NCBI GenBank assembly: GCA_028876495.1
Contig: JAGWRO010000091.1
Coordinates: 98,141 to 162,140 of the forward strand
DNA length: 64,000 bases
Direction of reading: 5' to 3'
Origin: Bacteroidota bacterium
GTDB taxonomy: Bacteria; Bacteroidota; Bacteroidia; Chitinophagales; Chitinophagaceae
A program made the position numbers and the translations under genes. The notes under the pieces are model-generated. The model saw only the letters and a program-made list of their open reading frames with translations. It ran no database searches and was not told the DNA's origin. Below, one piece after another: positions 47,599-59,054 of the stretch (its first letter is position 1; each line of letters starts with the position of its first letter).

Positions 47599-47604
47599 CA
47601 AATT

Positions 47605-48288
47605 ATGAACCAGGAAGCAAGACCATTCACAATTTTAGTGGCTGATGACGAGTTGGATATTTTAGAAATTCTCAACTTTAATCTGCAGGCTGAAGGCTAT
47701 AATGTAATAAAGGCAACGAATGGAAATGAGGCAGTTGAACTGGCACGGATTCATAATCCAGACCTCATTATTCTTGATGTAATGATGCCTGGTAAAACAG
47801 GGTTTGAAGTTTGCAAAATATTGCGTGCCGATAAAGCATTTGAAAATACAATCATTATTTTTTTAACTGCGCTAAACGATGATAGTACCGAAATTAAAGG
47901 CCTTGAAACCGGTGGCGATGATTATATTACCAAGCCAATAAGCCCAAAAGTTTTAATAAGCCGCGTAAACGCGCTTTTCAGGCGAATCATTAAAGAAACA
48001 GGAAGTGTTTTACAAATAGGAGATCTTGCTATTGACCGTGAAAAATACATTGTAACCTTAAAAGATCAGGAGATTATTCTTGCAAGAAAAGAATTTGAAT
48101 TACTGGCACTTCTGGCATCCAAGCCTTCAAAAGTTTTTTTACGGAATGAAATTTTGGATAAAGTTTGGGGAACAGAAGTTATCGTAGGCGACCGCACTAT
48201 TGACGTTCATATCAGAAAAATAAGGCAAAAATTAGGGGATGATTGCATCGCAACCGTAAAAGGTGTAGGATATAAGTTTAAAATGTAG
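47605..48288 (+). CDS. OmpR/PhoB-family response regulator
   Basis: From ATG 47605 the protein has 227 residues. The receiver domain carries the acidic pair in VADDE, the phospho-acceptor D58 in LIILDVMMPGK and the lysine in ITKPISP. A linker leads to a C-terminal winged helix (ARKEFELLALLASKPSKVF, GDRTIDVHIRKIRQKLG). No histidine kinase is adjacent, so it is an orphan within this window. Confidence 0.94.
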   Translation: MNQEARPFTILVADDELDILEILNFNLQAEGYNVIKATNGNEAVELARIHNPDLIILDVMMPGKTGFEVCKILRADKAFENTIIIFLTALNDDSTEIKGLETGGDDYITKPISPKVLISRVNALFRRIIKETGSVLQIGDLAIDREKYIVTLKDQEIILARKEFELLALLASKPSKVFLRNEILDKVWGTEVIVGDRTIDVHIRKIRQKLGDDCIATVKGVGYKFKM

Positions 48289-48358
48289 AATAAAATTATT
48301 TTAAATCCGTTTAAACAATTTAACAGTTTAACCATCAAACGGATTCGTAAATACATTC

Positions 48359-48366
48359 TACATTTG
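48359..48366 (+). promoter_or_regulatory. -7 promoter element TACATTTG for the DUF4197 gene
   Basis: Exact TAnnTTTG, 24 nt upstream of ATG 48391. It contains the TTG that would otherwise be read as an earlier start. Confidence 0.55.
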
Positions 48367-48390
48367 AAAATAAAACAATCATTCATCCCT

Positions 48391-49131
48391 ATGAAATATA
48401 TTCTTACTATTACTATCTGCGTCTTTTTATCCCTTTCACTTTCAGCGCAAAAAGATTCTTCCAACAAATTAGGAGGCCTGTTTAAGAAAGCTTCTTCACT
48501 TATCAGTAAATCAACTTCAGGCAGCGGCAATCTATCTACCGATGAAATTGTTTCAGGTTTAAAAGAAGCCCTTTCTCTGGGGGCTCAAAAAAGCACTGAT
48601 AAACTTTCTGCTCCCGACGGTTTTTTTAAAGATGCAGCCGTAAAAATTTTATTACCCAAAGAAGTCCAGAATGTAGAAAAGAAAATGAGAATGCTGGGAA
48701 TGGGAAAATTAGTTGATAATGCCGTATTAAGTATGAACCGTGCTGCTGAAGATGCATCTAAATCTGCTGCGCCCATCTTTCTTTCTGCAATAAAACATAT
48801 GACAGTAACTGACGCTTTAAATATTTTGCGTGGAACTGATACATCTGCCACAGCTTATTTAAGGAAAACCACCACTCCCGAACTTACTTCGTCATTTAAA
48901 CCCATAATTGAAGAATCGCTTAAAAAAGTAGATGCTACTAAATATTGGAAAGATGTATTTACCACTTACAACCGCTTTTCATCAAAACCCGTAGATACTG
49001 ACATCAACAGTTATGTAACCCAAAAAGCACTTGATGGAATTTTTCATTATGTAGCGTCAGAAGAAATAAATATCAGGCAAAATCCTGCAGGCAGAGTTAC
49101 CGATCTTTTGAAAAAAGTTTTTGCCAAATAG
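48391..49131 (+). CDS. DUF4197 domain-containing secreted protein
   Basis: From ATG 48391 the 246-residue protein has a signal peptide (MKYILTITICVFLSLSLSAQ). The DUF4197 domain follows (EIVSGLKEALSLGAQKSTDK, DALNILRGTDTSATAYL). The function is unknown. Members are typically periplasmic. Confidence 0.85.
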   Translation: MKYILTITICVFLSLSLSAQKDSSNKLGGLFKKASSLISKSTSGSGNLSTDEIVSGLKEALSLGAQKSTDKLSAPDGFFKDAAVKILLPKEVQNVEKKMRMLGMGKLVDNAVLSMNRAAEDASKSAAPIFLSAIKHMTVTDALNILRGTDTSATAYLRKTTTPELTSSFKPIIEESLKKVDATKYWKDVFTTYNRFSSKPVDTDINSYVTQKALDGIFHYVASEEINIRQNPAGRVTDLLKKVFAK

Positions 49132-49327
49132 CCACTTTAATAAAACAAAAATCTTACTTTTTTGTTGCTTTACTGCTATTTGGAATACTATTTCAATTCA
49201 AAATAGAAATTGTATTATTTCGTTTGTTTACTGCAAAATGAGTTAAAAAAAAGACCTTCATATCCTCCCTTATTATGCATTTACGCAAGTAATTTTCTGA
49301 TCATCCCTTTTTTCTTATAATAAAAAT

Positions 49328-49335
49328 TAAATTTG
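49328..49335 (+). promoter_or_regulatory. -7 promoter element TAAATTTG for eno
   Basis: Exact TAnnTTTG, 75 nt upstream of the eno ATG, giving a normal-length leader. Confidence 0.55.
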
Positions 49336-49386
49336 CAAAAAATATTATCTGCATTTCAATTAAACGCATTGCAGAAATGAACGTAA

Positions 49387-50703
<1,317 letters not shown>

Positions 50704-50750
50704 TGTAAAATTTTTGCACATTTTTAATCATAAATAATTGATTACCATTA

Positions 50751-51053
50751 ATGAAGAAGCTCCGCTACCTAATTACCAATAAATACTTAATAACAGGCAT
50801 AGCTTTTGCAATATGGATGATGTTCTTTGACAGAAACGACTTTCCTTTACAAATCAGAAGAATAAGGGAATTGAATAAATTAGAGCAAAATCAGAAAAAC
50901 ATGGCTCTTCTAATATCCAATACCCAAAAAGAACTGGAATTGCTAAAGACCAACCCGGAAACTTTGGAAAAATATGCCAGGGAAAAGTACATGATGAAAA
51001 AGGATAATGAAGATTTGTACATTGTTACATTTGATTCGTCATCAATTAGATAG
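50751..51053 (+). CDS. FtsB/DivIC family septum formation protein
   Basis: The 100-residue protein has one N-terminal membrane span (YLITGIAFAIWMMFF), then a coiled coil (QIRRIRELNKLEQNQKNM) and the typical PETLEKYAREKYMMKK..E motif. It is a bitopic division protein. It follows eno by 47 nt, an arrangement common in many bacteria. Confidence 0.88.
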   Translation: MKKLRYLITNKYLITGIAFAIWMMFFDRNDFPLQIRRIRELNKLEQNQKNMALLISNTQKELELLKTNPETLEKYAREKYMMKKDNEDLYIVTFDSSSIR

Positions 51054-51133
51054 GGTAATTACAATATTTTTAAAAGGAATGCGTTTTAGTTGAGGATAGG
51101 ATATTAATTTTTTATTAAAGCCACACATTTTTT

Positions 51134-51370
51134 ATGATTAAAATTACACCGGAGGATCTGGTTAGATACCTTTATAACGAAACTTCCGAGCAAAAAACAG
51201 CTACAATAAAGGCTGCTTTGCAAAGCGACTGGAACTTAAGGGAGAGTTATGAAAAATTATTAAATTCTAAGAAAAATTTAAATAGAATTAAACATTCACC
51301 ACGAGCTGAAAGCGTTAATAAAATACTGGAGTATGCTTCTAAAAAGCAAGCCCAGGTTACTTCACACTAA
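51134..51370 (+). CDS. Small conserved-type hypothetical protein (78 aa)
   Basis: The protein is helical and charged, begins MIKITPEDLVRYLYNETSEQ and resembles the N-terminal cytoplasmic part of anti-sigma factors, but has no zinc-binding motif. It lies between the FtsB-like gene and nth, with a terminator right after it. Confidence 0.6.
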   Translation: MIKITPEDLVRYLYNETSEQKTATIKAALQSDWNLRESYEKLLNSKKNLNRIKHSPRAESVNKILEYASKKQAQVTSH

Positions 51371-51397
51371 AAAAATTAAAAAAATCACCTTATTTTT

Positions 51398-51422
51398 ATC
51401 CCGCCTAAAAGCGGGATTTTTT
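51398..51422 (+). terminator. Terminator-like hairpin abutting the nth start codon
   Basis: Stem ATCCCGC / GCGGGAT with a 6-nt loop, then TTTTT ending at 51422. The nth ATG is at 51423, so the T-tract leads straight into the start codon. Confidence 0.8.
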
Positions 51423-52079
51423 ATGACCAAAAAAGAAAGATATCAGTTTCTGATTAACTATTTTGTTAAAAACAGCCCTGATGCTAAAACCGAATTACTA
51501 TATGACACTCCTTACCAGTTGTTGGTAGCTGTAATCCTTTCGGCTCAATGTACTGATAAAAGGGTGAATCAAACTACGCCGCTCATTTTTGAAAGTTATC
51601 CTGACATTGAATCACTGAGCCAGGCTGCTCCGGAAGCACTTTTTTCTTTAATAAAGAGCATTTCTTACCCAAATAATAAAACCAACCATTTGATAGCAAT
51701 GGCAAAAATGGTAATGAATGACTTTGATGGAAAAATTCCGATGACTGTTAATGAGTTGATGAGATTGCCTGGTGTGGGAAGAAAAACCGCAAATGTAATA
51801 ACTTCTGTAATTGACAATCAACCCAACATGGCCGTTGATACACATGTATTCAGAGTAGCGAACCGTATTGGCCTTGTTAAGGCAAAAACTCCTCTCGAAA
51901 CCGAAAAACAATTAGTCAAAAATTTGCCAAAAGACTTGATTTATGTAGCTCATCATTGGCTAATATTGCATGGGCGCTACGTTTGCGTAGCAAGAAAACC
52001 AAAATGTGAAATTTGCGGTTTAAAGCCAATTTGCAAATATTACCAATCAGTTGCAGAACCGGGTATTAAAGAGCAGTAA
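51423..52079 (+). CDS. nth: Endonuclease III
   Basis: From ATG 51423 the protein has 218 residues; a longer frame from 51333 overlaps the previous gene. The helix-hairpin-helix is LPGVGRKTANV with catalytic K121. The catalytic aspartate is D139 in AVDTHVF. The 4Fe-4S cysteines are C188, C195, C198 and C204. It is a bifunctional glycosylase/AP lyase for oxidised pyrimidines. Confidence 0.96.
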   Translation: MTKKERYQFLINYFVKNSPDAKTELLYDTPYQLLVAVILSAQCTDKRVNQTTPLIFESYPDIESLSQAAPEALFSLIKSISYPNNKTNHLIAMAKMVMNDFDGKIPMTVNELMRLPGVGRKTANVITSVIDNQPNMAVDTHVFRVANRIGLVKAKTPLETEKQLVKNLPKDLIYVAHHWLILHGRYVCVARKPKCEICGLKPICKYYQSVAEPGIKEQ

Positions 52080-52086
52080 ACCAACT

Positions 52087-53931
52087 TTAAAGCAGTTTTT
52101 TTACTTCGTCAATTACTTCCGATTTGGTAAACGGAATTCCTTTGATCTTGTTCAATCCTTTCGCATCTACCAGGTATTTATCCCGTATTATTTTTATTAA
52201 CTGGCCATTGTTTAATTCCGGTATTAAAATCTTGTCGAAATTTTTAATTATAGTTCCAAGATTTTTTGGGAAAGGACGGATGTAACGTAAATGCACATGC
52301 GAAACCTGGTTCCCTTCTTTCAACAAATCAACCACAGCACTTTTAATAGCCCCATACGTACTTCCCCAGCCTATTATCAAAACCTTACCATTTTTAGGCC
52401 CGTTATCAATCTTCTGTTCAGGAATATAATCTGCAATTTTTTCAATTTTTTCTTCGCGGATCTTCACCATTAATTCATGGTTTTCAGGATCATAACTTAC
52501 ATTCCCGGTTATATCCTGCTTCTCAAGACCGCCAACCCGGTGTTCCAAACCAACAGTGCCAGGAATAGCCCAGGGTCTAACTAATTTTTCATCTCTTAAA
52601 TAAGGCTGAAAAGCTTCTTCACTTTCACTACGTCCTTTTTTAAAAGTTACTTCAATAGGTAACAAATCTTTACTTTCCGGAAATTTCCATGGCTCCGAAC
52701 CGTTAGCAATGTAGCCATCACTTAGAAATACCACCGGCGTCATATGTTGGATAGCAATGCGAACTGCTTCATAAACAGCATAAAAACAATCACTCGGTGT
52801 AGAAGCAGAAATTACCGGAATAGGACTTTCACCGTTTCTACCATAAAACACTTGCAACAGGTCGCTCTGCTCAGTCTTGGTTGGTAAACCGGTTGAAGGG
52901 CCACCGCGCTGGATGTCGCAGATCAATAACGGGATTTCAAGCATCATTGCCAATCCCATGGCTTCAGATTTTAAGGCAATCCCCGGACCGCTCGTAGTCG
53001 TTACACCAAGACTTCCGCCATATGCCGCTCCAATTGCCGAACTGATTGCGGCAATTTCATCTTCTGCCTGGAAAGTTTTAACTCCGAAGTTTTTATAACG
53101 GCTCAGCTCATGCAAAATATCGCTTGCCGGAGTGATGGGATAAGAACCTAAAAACAATTGTAACCCACTTTTTTGAGAAGCGGCTATTAATCCGTAAGCC
53201 AGTGCCTGGTTGCCATGGATACTGCGATAATTACCCGGAGGCATTACTGCTTTTTTAACAGAATACCTTGTAGTAAAAGTTTCTGTAGTATCACCAAAGT
53301 TATATCCTGCCTGCAAAACCTTGATATTACTATCCATAATATCCGGCTTTTTCGCAAACTTTTCTTTTAAGAAATTGATGGTATTTTCAGGGTTACGATT
53401 GTACATCCAATATAAAAATCCCAGTACAAACATATTTTTTGCACGATCTTTCTCTTTGGTACCGAGAGCAAAATCTTTTAAAGTTTCCCGCGTGAGTTTG
53501 GTAACCTCCATTTTTATAACCTGATAATTTTCAAGGCTTCCGTCTTCCAAAGGGTTAATTCCATCAGGGTAATTGGCTAATCTCAAATTTTTTACATCAA
53601 ACCCTTCGATGTTAGCAATAATAATCCCACTTTTTTTCAGGGAAGATAAATTAGTTTTTAACGCCGCAGCGTTCATGGCTACTAAAACATCACAACTATC
53701 GCCAGGGGTAAAAATCCTGTCGCTGGAGAACCTTAGTTGAAATCCACTTACACCGGGAATGGTTCCTTGTGGCGCCCTGATTTCTGCCGGAAAATCAGGA
53801 AAAGTTGAAAGGTCAATGCCTAATAAGGCAGTGTTGTTGGTAAACTGGGTTCCGGTTAATTGCATGCCATCTCCGCTGTCGCCGGCAAATTTGATTACCA
53901 CTTCCGGTAATACCGCTTCTTTTATTTCCAT
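52087..53931 (-). CDS. korA: 2-oxoacid:acceptor oxidoreductase, gamma-alpha fused subunit
   Basis: The 614-residue protein has an N-terminal gamma domain (KFAGDSGDGMQLTGTQF to about 190). This is fused to the alpha domain with the YPITPASDILHELS motif, the EDEIAAISSAIGAAYGG block and a C-terminal transketolase-like domain (VLIIGWGSTYGAIKSAV). It pairs with KorB at 24671-25708. The two genes have near-identical promoter spacing but are 26 kb apart on opposite strands. Confidence 0.93.
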   Translation of the reverse strand: MEIKEAVLPEVVIKFAGDSGDGMQLTGTQFTNNTALLGIDLSTFPDFPAEIRAPQGTIPGVSGFQLRFSSDRIFTPGDSCDVLVAMNAAALKTNLSSLKKSGIIIANIEGFDVKNLRLANYPDGINPLEDGSLENYQVIKMEVTKLTRETLKDFALGTKEKDRAKNMFVLGFLYWMYNRNPENTINFLKEKFAKKPDIMDSNIKVLQAGYNFGDTTETFTTRYSVKKAVMPPGNYRSIHGNQALAYGLIAASQKSGLQLFLGSYPITPASDILHELSRYKNFGVKTFQAEDEIAAISSAIGAAYGGSLGVTTTSGPGIALKSEAMGLAMMLEIPLLICDIQRGGPSTGLPTKTEQSDLLQVFYGRNGESPIPVISASTPSDCFYAVYEAVRIAIQHMTPVVFLSDGYIANGSEPWKFPESKDLLPIEVTFKKGRSESEEAFQPYLRDEKLVRPWAIPGTVGLEHRVGGLEKQDITGNVSYDPENHELMVKIREEKIEKIADYIPEQKIDNGPKNGKVLIIGWGSTYGAIKSAVVDLLKEGNQVSHVHLRYIRPFPKNLGTIIKNFDKILIPELNNGQLIKIIRDKYLVDAKGLNKIKGIPFTKSEVIDEVKKLL

Positions 53932-53948
53932 TTTATATAATTAATATG

Positions 53949-53956
53949 CAAAATTA
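53949..53956 (-). promoter_or_regulatory. -7 promoter element TAATTTTG for korA
   Basis: Exact TAnnTTTG on the minus strand, 17 nt upstream of the korA ATG. Confidence 0.6.
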
Positions 53957-54084
53957 AAGATATCGCTTGTTTAAAGATTGATAATATTTATCACAAAATA
54001 ATGACGATTCCTTGCATGTAGTAGCTAAATAAAAATCCAATGAAATTGTCATTTTACTGTCGGCAGTTATTAGTAAAAACAAAA

Positions 54085-54112
54085 AAAGCGATACAAATCA
54101 AAGTACCGCTTT
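54085..54112 (-). terminator. Terminator after the 66-codon gene
   Basis: Stem AAAGCGGTAC / GTATCGCTTT (one G-U pair) with an 8-nt loop, then a T-tract on the minus strand. Confidence 0.8.
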
Positions 54113-54132
54113 TAATCTTTTTAAAGTGATAA

Positions 54133-54333
54133 TTACCAGGCTTTTTTTGCAACACCATCTTTCACAGCCTGTAATGCATTGGTTTCGCTGAGCATAGTAG
54201 TCATTTTGTTACCTTTTCCATCATTACCCTGCGCCATATATCCGCCGCGGGAAGTTTTAGTAATTACTGCATCCTGCATGGGAACATTTTTTTCTTTTGT
54301 TTTCATGCAATAAGCTGTTAACATTTTTGCCAT
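54133..54333 (-). CDS. Small DUF5679-like protein lacking its zinc-ribbon cysteines
   Basis: The 66-residue protein begins MAKMLTAYCMKTKEKNVPMQ, which resembles the start of DUF5679 zinc-ribbon proteins (AYCVKCK..). The second cysteine is replaced (C-M-K-T) and no C-terminal CxxC exists, so it cannot bind zinc in the usual way. It has its own terminator. The family assignment is tentative. Confidence 0.5.
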   Translation of the reverse strand: MAKMLTAYCMKTKEKNVPMQDAVITKTSRGGYMAQGNDGKGNKMTTMLSETNALQAVKDGVAKKAW

Positions 54334-54453
54334 TTTTGTTGATTTATAGTTTTAAAAATATGGTTATTAAAGCTCATAGCCGGGGCTATTGTATTTTCAA
54401 ATTTAGGGATTTATACTTATTTCACATCATATATTTGCTAACACACCAAAAAC

Positions 54454-55605
54454 CTAAAAATTAAGCGAGTTTTTTACTTTCGCCAAATTGATCCTGAGGT
54501 TGTATTTTATATACATTTCATAAGAATATTCAAGTCCTGTTCCGCTTGTCATTTTCTCTAAAAAATCTTTATATGGGATGAACCTGAAATCAAAATAAAC
54601 GTTTTTATATATTTCTTTATCGAAGATGAAACTGGCAATTAATAATTCGCGATGCCTCTCTACAAGGCCCGGATATTTTTCTGAAACGGATTGGAACAAA
54701 GCCATACCACGTGGCCCGATATAACCATCGCCGTTCCAATACCTGAAGTCTATTCCTACGTTTTTAAACTGGAACAAAAGGTGAGATAAAAAAGCATTTC
54801 CTTCATTGAAAGGTTGCAGCTTCTGCCCAGAAATATCTTTGTAATTCACATAGTAATTATCAAAAACGATCTTCTGAAATAATTTATGGTTGAAGTTGTA
54901 GCTCACAGAAGCTCCGGTGGCGAAATTGGTTAACGATTGCAGCGGCGTATGTAAACTATCATATTGGCCGCCTTTGTGAGAATACAATAATTGAATGGGC
55001 AAATGAATATCCCAGTTGTTTTTTTTGATTACATTCAAGTTGCTGACGTAACCAATATCAAACTGCTCTTTAAACTTATCACCGGGATGAATGGCTTTTC
55101 TCCAATTAATAAAAAGATCATGATTATAGGGTTTTGTATCTACCAAAAACTGGAAGCCGTTTTCCTGTCTTTCTTTAATGATTAATTTGTAATCGTAGAT
55201 CGGTTCTATATAACCATGATTCAAATTCCCCTCAAGATTGCCGATAATAAATGAAGAGTGCTTTGCATGGTATTTCATTTCAAAAGTGGGGACAAGAGTA
55301 GTATAATCAGGCCTCCCAAATTCTTTCTGTAAATAAATACCACCTTTTAGCATCAGCTTTGGCGATACCTGGTATTCAATTTCCGGAATCAATTCGTAGC
55401 CAAATAAAGTACCACTTAATGGAATGTTGCCAAACCACTCGGTGTTATTTATGTAATTAAGATTATAAAGGTTGAAAGAAAGTTGCTGGCTGTCTACAGG
55501 GTCAATGATCGTCCTACTTTTAAAAACGGGATAATCAACTTGAGCTTCTGCTTTAAAAGCAATAAAGAGCAATAAGGCTAACAGTTTTAAAGAGATATTT
55601 TTCAT
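54454..55605 (-). CDS. Outer-membrane beta-barrel protein (383 aa)
   Basis: A signal peptide (LLALLLFIAFKAEAQ) is followed by many alternating strands with aromatic belts (LMLKGGIYLQKEFG, FQFLVDTKPYNHDLFINW, VGIDFRYWNGDGYIGP). This indicates a porin-like barrel of about 16 strands. I do not recognise a specific family. Confidence 0.65.
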   Translation of the reverse strand: MKNISLKLLALLLFIAFKAEAQVDYPVFKSRTIIDPVDSQQLSFNLYNLNYINNTEWFGNIPLSGTLFGYELIPEIEYQVSPKLMLKGGIYLQKEFGRPDYTTLVPTFEMKYHAKHSSFIIGNLEGNLNHGYIEPIYDYKLIIKERQENGFQFLVDTKPYNHDLFINWRKAIHPGDKFKEQFDIGYVSNLNVIKKNNWDIHLPIQLLYSHKGGQYDSLHTPLQSLTNFATGASVSYNFNHKLFQKIVFDNYYVNYKDISGQKLQPFNEGNAFLSHLLFQFKNVGIDFRYWNGDGYIGPRGMALFQSVSEKYPGLVERHRELLIASFIFDKEIYKNVYFDFRFIPYKDFLEKMTSGTGLEYSYEMYIKYNLRINLAKVKNSLNF

Positions 55606-55713
55606 TGAAAGACTTTATATTTCCTGAGTGTTTAGAGTGCAATATAACATCATCAACATAAACCCGTTATTTCTAACCCTATAATCTTCTAAAATTGACC
55701 ATTTTACAACAAA

Positions 55714-55740
55714 AAAGCCTCTTCAATAAGAAGAAGCTTT
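55714..55740 (-). terminator. Terminator after gyrB
   Basis: Stem AAAGCTTCTTC / GAAGAGGCTTT (one G-U pair) with a 5-nt loop, then a T-tract on the minus strand, 24 nt after the gyrB stop. Confidence 0.85.
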
Positions 55741-55764
55741 CCAAAAATTTATTCATAAAGCTGT

Positions 55765-57765
<2,001 letters not shown>

Positions 57766-57790
57766 TTAGAATGTAAATAATTTTACGTTG

Positions 57791-57798
57791 CAAAGGTA
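57791..57798 (-). promoter_or_regulatory. -7 promoter element TACCTTTG for gyrB
   Basis: Exact TAnnTTTG on the minus strand, 46 nt upstream of the gyrB ATG. Confidence 0.6.
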
Positions 57799-57883
57799 CG
57801 AAAATCCATCCAATTTATAACCCTTTAATACCTTGTTTTCCCGCCAGGCTTGAACCGAGATCCTGTCATTAATTGTGTAGTAC

Positions 57884-58180
57884 TCAAGCTAAAAGCTTTG
57901 TGCTTACAAAATCACAAATTACGATTTCTTTTTCCTGGTTTAAATAAGCCACCACGTACTTCTTTTTATACGGTACACATCGGTAATCCAGGGTTTTCCA
58001 CCGGTTGTAATTACAGGGTTTATGAATGAATCTTTCATCTGATAGCTTATCAAAGAACAGAAAAGCATCATCTACAAACTTTTTAGCGGTTTTTGGCATT
58101 CCTCTACCTTCAATAAACCACGCAATTTCTGCAACGGCTGTGGCTGCCGGTTCCAGGATACTTACTTTCCTTTTGCCCAT
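57884..58180 (-). CDS. RelE/ParE-type toxin
   Basis: The 98-residue protein has the RelE/ParE layout: an N-terminal helix pair (AATAVAEIAWFIEGRGMPKTAKKFVDDA, here split for reading as AATAVAEIAW and GRGMPKTAKKF), then strands CVPYKKKYVVAYLNQEKEI and VICDFVST. Its ATG lies inside the upstream antitoxin gene (19-nt overlap), so translation is probably coupled. Target (mRNA cleavage or gyrase) is not decidable here. Confidence 0.8.
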   Translation of the reverse strand: MGKRKVSILEPAATAVAEIAWFIEGRGMPKTAKKFVDDAFLFFDKLSDERFIHKPCNYNRWKTLDYRCVPYKKKYVVAYLNQEKEIVICDFVSTKLLA

Positions 58181-58332
58181 GTATCAATCAGTTTATAGGC
58201 ATGTTTTTTTCCTGCTTTTAAAGACATTTTTTTTACAGGTTCCAATTTTTGCGCTGCTAAAAGTTGAATCTTATCAAATTGCTTTTGCTCAATTACCACA
58301 AATTTTTTGTTGTCTATAGTGAGGGTACCCAT
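58162..58332 (-). CDS. Antitoxin of the RelE/ParE pair (56 aa)
   Basis: ATG 58332 to TAA 58162 encodes 56 residues, beginning MGTLTIDNKKFVVIEQKQFD and ending KHAYKLIDTWAKGK. Position, size and overlap with the toxin are those of a small antitoxin. The N-terminal beta strand and helix resemble Phd/YefM- or PHD-like antitoxins. Confidence 0.7.
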   Translation of the reverse strand: MGTLTIDNKKFVVIEQKQFDKIQLLAAQKLEPVKKMSLKAGKKHAYKLIDTWAKGK

Positions 58333-58356
58333 AAGTGATTTTTTGTATATTCAAAT

Positions 58357-58618
58357 TTACATAAAATTCTTTTCAATAATTTGAAGTTGAATTAATTTCC
58401 AGATGCGGCTCTTCTGCTTTTTTATAAACCTTTCAATCCTGATAGCCTCAGTTTCTTCTATCGAACATTCAAATACTGCTTTAAGTATCCTTGGCCGATG
58501 TTTGGCCGTATAGGTTATTCTTTCCGTTGTGTTCAATAAATCTTCGCTGATAATATTTTGAATAACTAATATAATATTTGTCAGCCGAAACAGAATAAAG
58601 TAGGTAGATGTAAAACAT
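58357..58618 (-). pseudogene. Frameshifted GIY-YIG endonuclease remnant
   Basis: From ATG 58618 one frame reads MFYIYLLYSVSADKYYISYS and YYQRRFIEHN, the N-terminal half of a UvrC-like single-domain GIY-YIG protein. A different frame then reads TERITYTAKHRPRILKAVFE and ETEAIRIERFIKKQKSR, the C-terminal half, to a stop at 58357. The shift lies near 58525. The usual YIG glycine is also replaced (YYISYS). Both changes indicate a decayed gene. Confidence 0.75.
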
Positions 58619-58632
58619 GGGGACTAAAAATA

Positions 58633-58664
58633 AAAATGCCTTAGATGTTTTTCCAAGGCATTTT
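58633..58664 (-). terminator. Terminator of tRNA-Asn
   Basis: Stem AAAATGCCTT / AAGGCATTTT with a 12-nt loop and T-tract on the minus strand, directly after the tRNA. Confidence 0.8.
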
Positions 58665-58667
58665 ATG

Positions 58668-58741
58668 CTCCCCCTTCAGGACTTGAACCTGAGACCCTCT
58701 GATTAACAGTCAGATGCTCTAACCAACTGAGCTAAGGAGGA
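58668..58741 (-). tRNA. tRNA-Asn (GUU)
   Basis: The cloverleaf is complete: acceptor TCCTCCT/AGGGGGA, D arm GCTC..GAGC, anticodon stem TCTGA/TCAGA with loop CTGTTAA (anticodon GTT), and T arm TCAGG TTCAAGT CCTGA. The discriminator is G and CCA is not encoded. The promoter element is at 58767-58774. Confidence 0.97.
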
Positions 58742-58766
58742 ATATTCATTTCCCGTTTCGGGGGTG

Positions 58767-58774
58767 CAAAAATA
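58767..58774 (-). promoter_or_regulatory. -7 promoter element TATTTTTG for tRNA-Asn
   Basis: Exact TAnnTTTG on the minus strand, 25 nt upstream of the first tRNA base. Confidence 0.6.
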
Positions 58775-58996
58775 GAGATTTTTACTTTGTAACAAAAATT
58801 GATTTTAAACTATTTTTTTTATTCCCTTTTCTCCCAAAAATAATGCTATGTTTAGTTCCTATATTTTAAGTGACACTTTTTAAACCAATAGTACCGGATT
58901 CCGCAGGGGAGCTTAGATGTAGCCAGGCGCAATTTCATAAAAATTTCCCTCCCAATTGTATTTTTCAACCTTCCTTTCTCTATCTTTCGTTTTTAT

Positions 58997-59054
58997 TTTA
59001 AATAAAAAATGAAGACTATTTCCGCTTTAAATAAAAAATGAAGACTATTTCCGC
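58997..59054 (+). repeat. Perfect 29-bp tandem duplication covering the ion-channel start codon
   Basis: The unit at 58997-59025 is repeated exactly at 59026-59054. Each copy contains AAAAAATGAAGACTATTTCC. The first ATG (59009) opens a 10-codon frame, MKTISALNKK, whose TGA overlaps the second ATG as ATGA. Confidence 0.95.

Noticed and set aside
47596..47604. TTG start for the response regulator
   Set aside because: The TTG is part of the TAGGTTTG promoter element; ATG 47605 fits the family N-terminus.
51333..51422. 30-codon N-terminal extension of Nth
   Set aside because: It overlaps the previous gene and the terminator hairpin; family members start at the ATG used.
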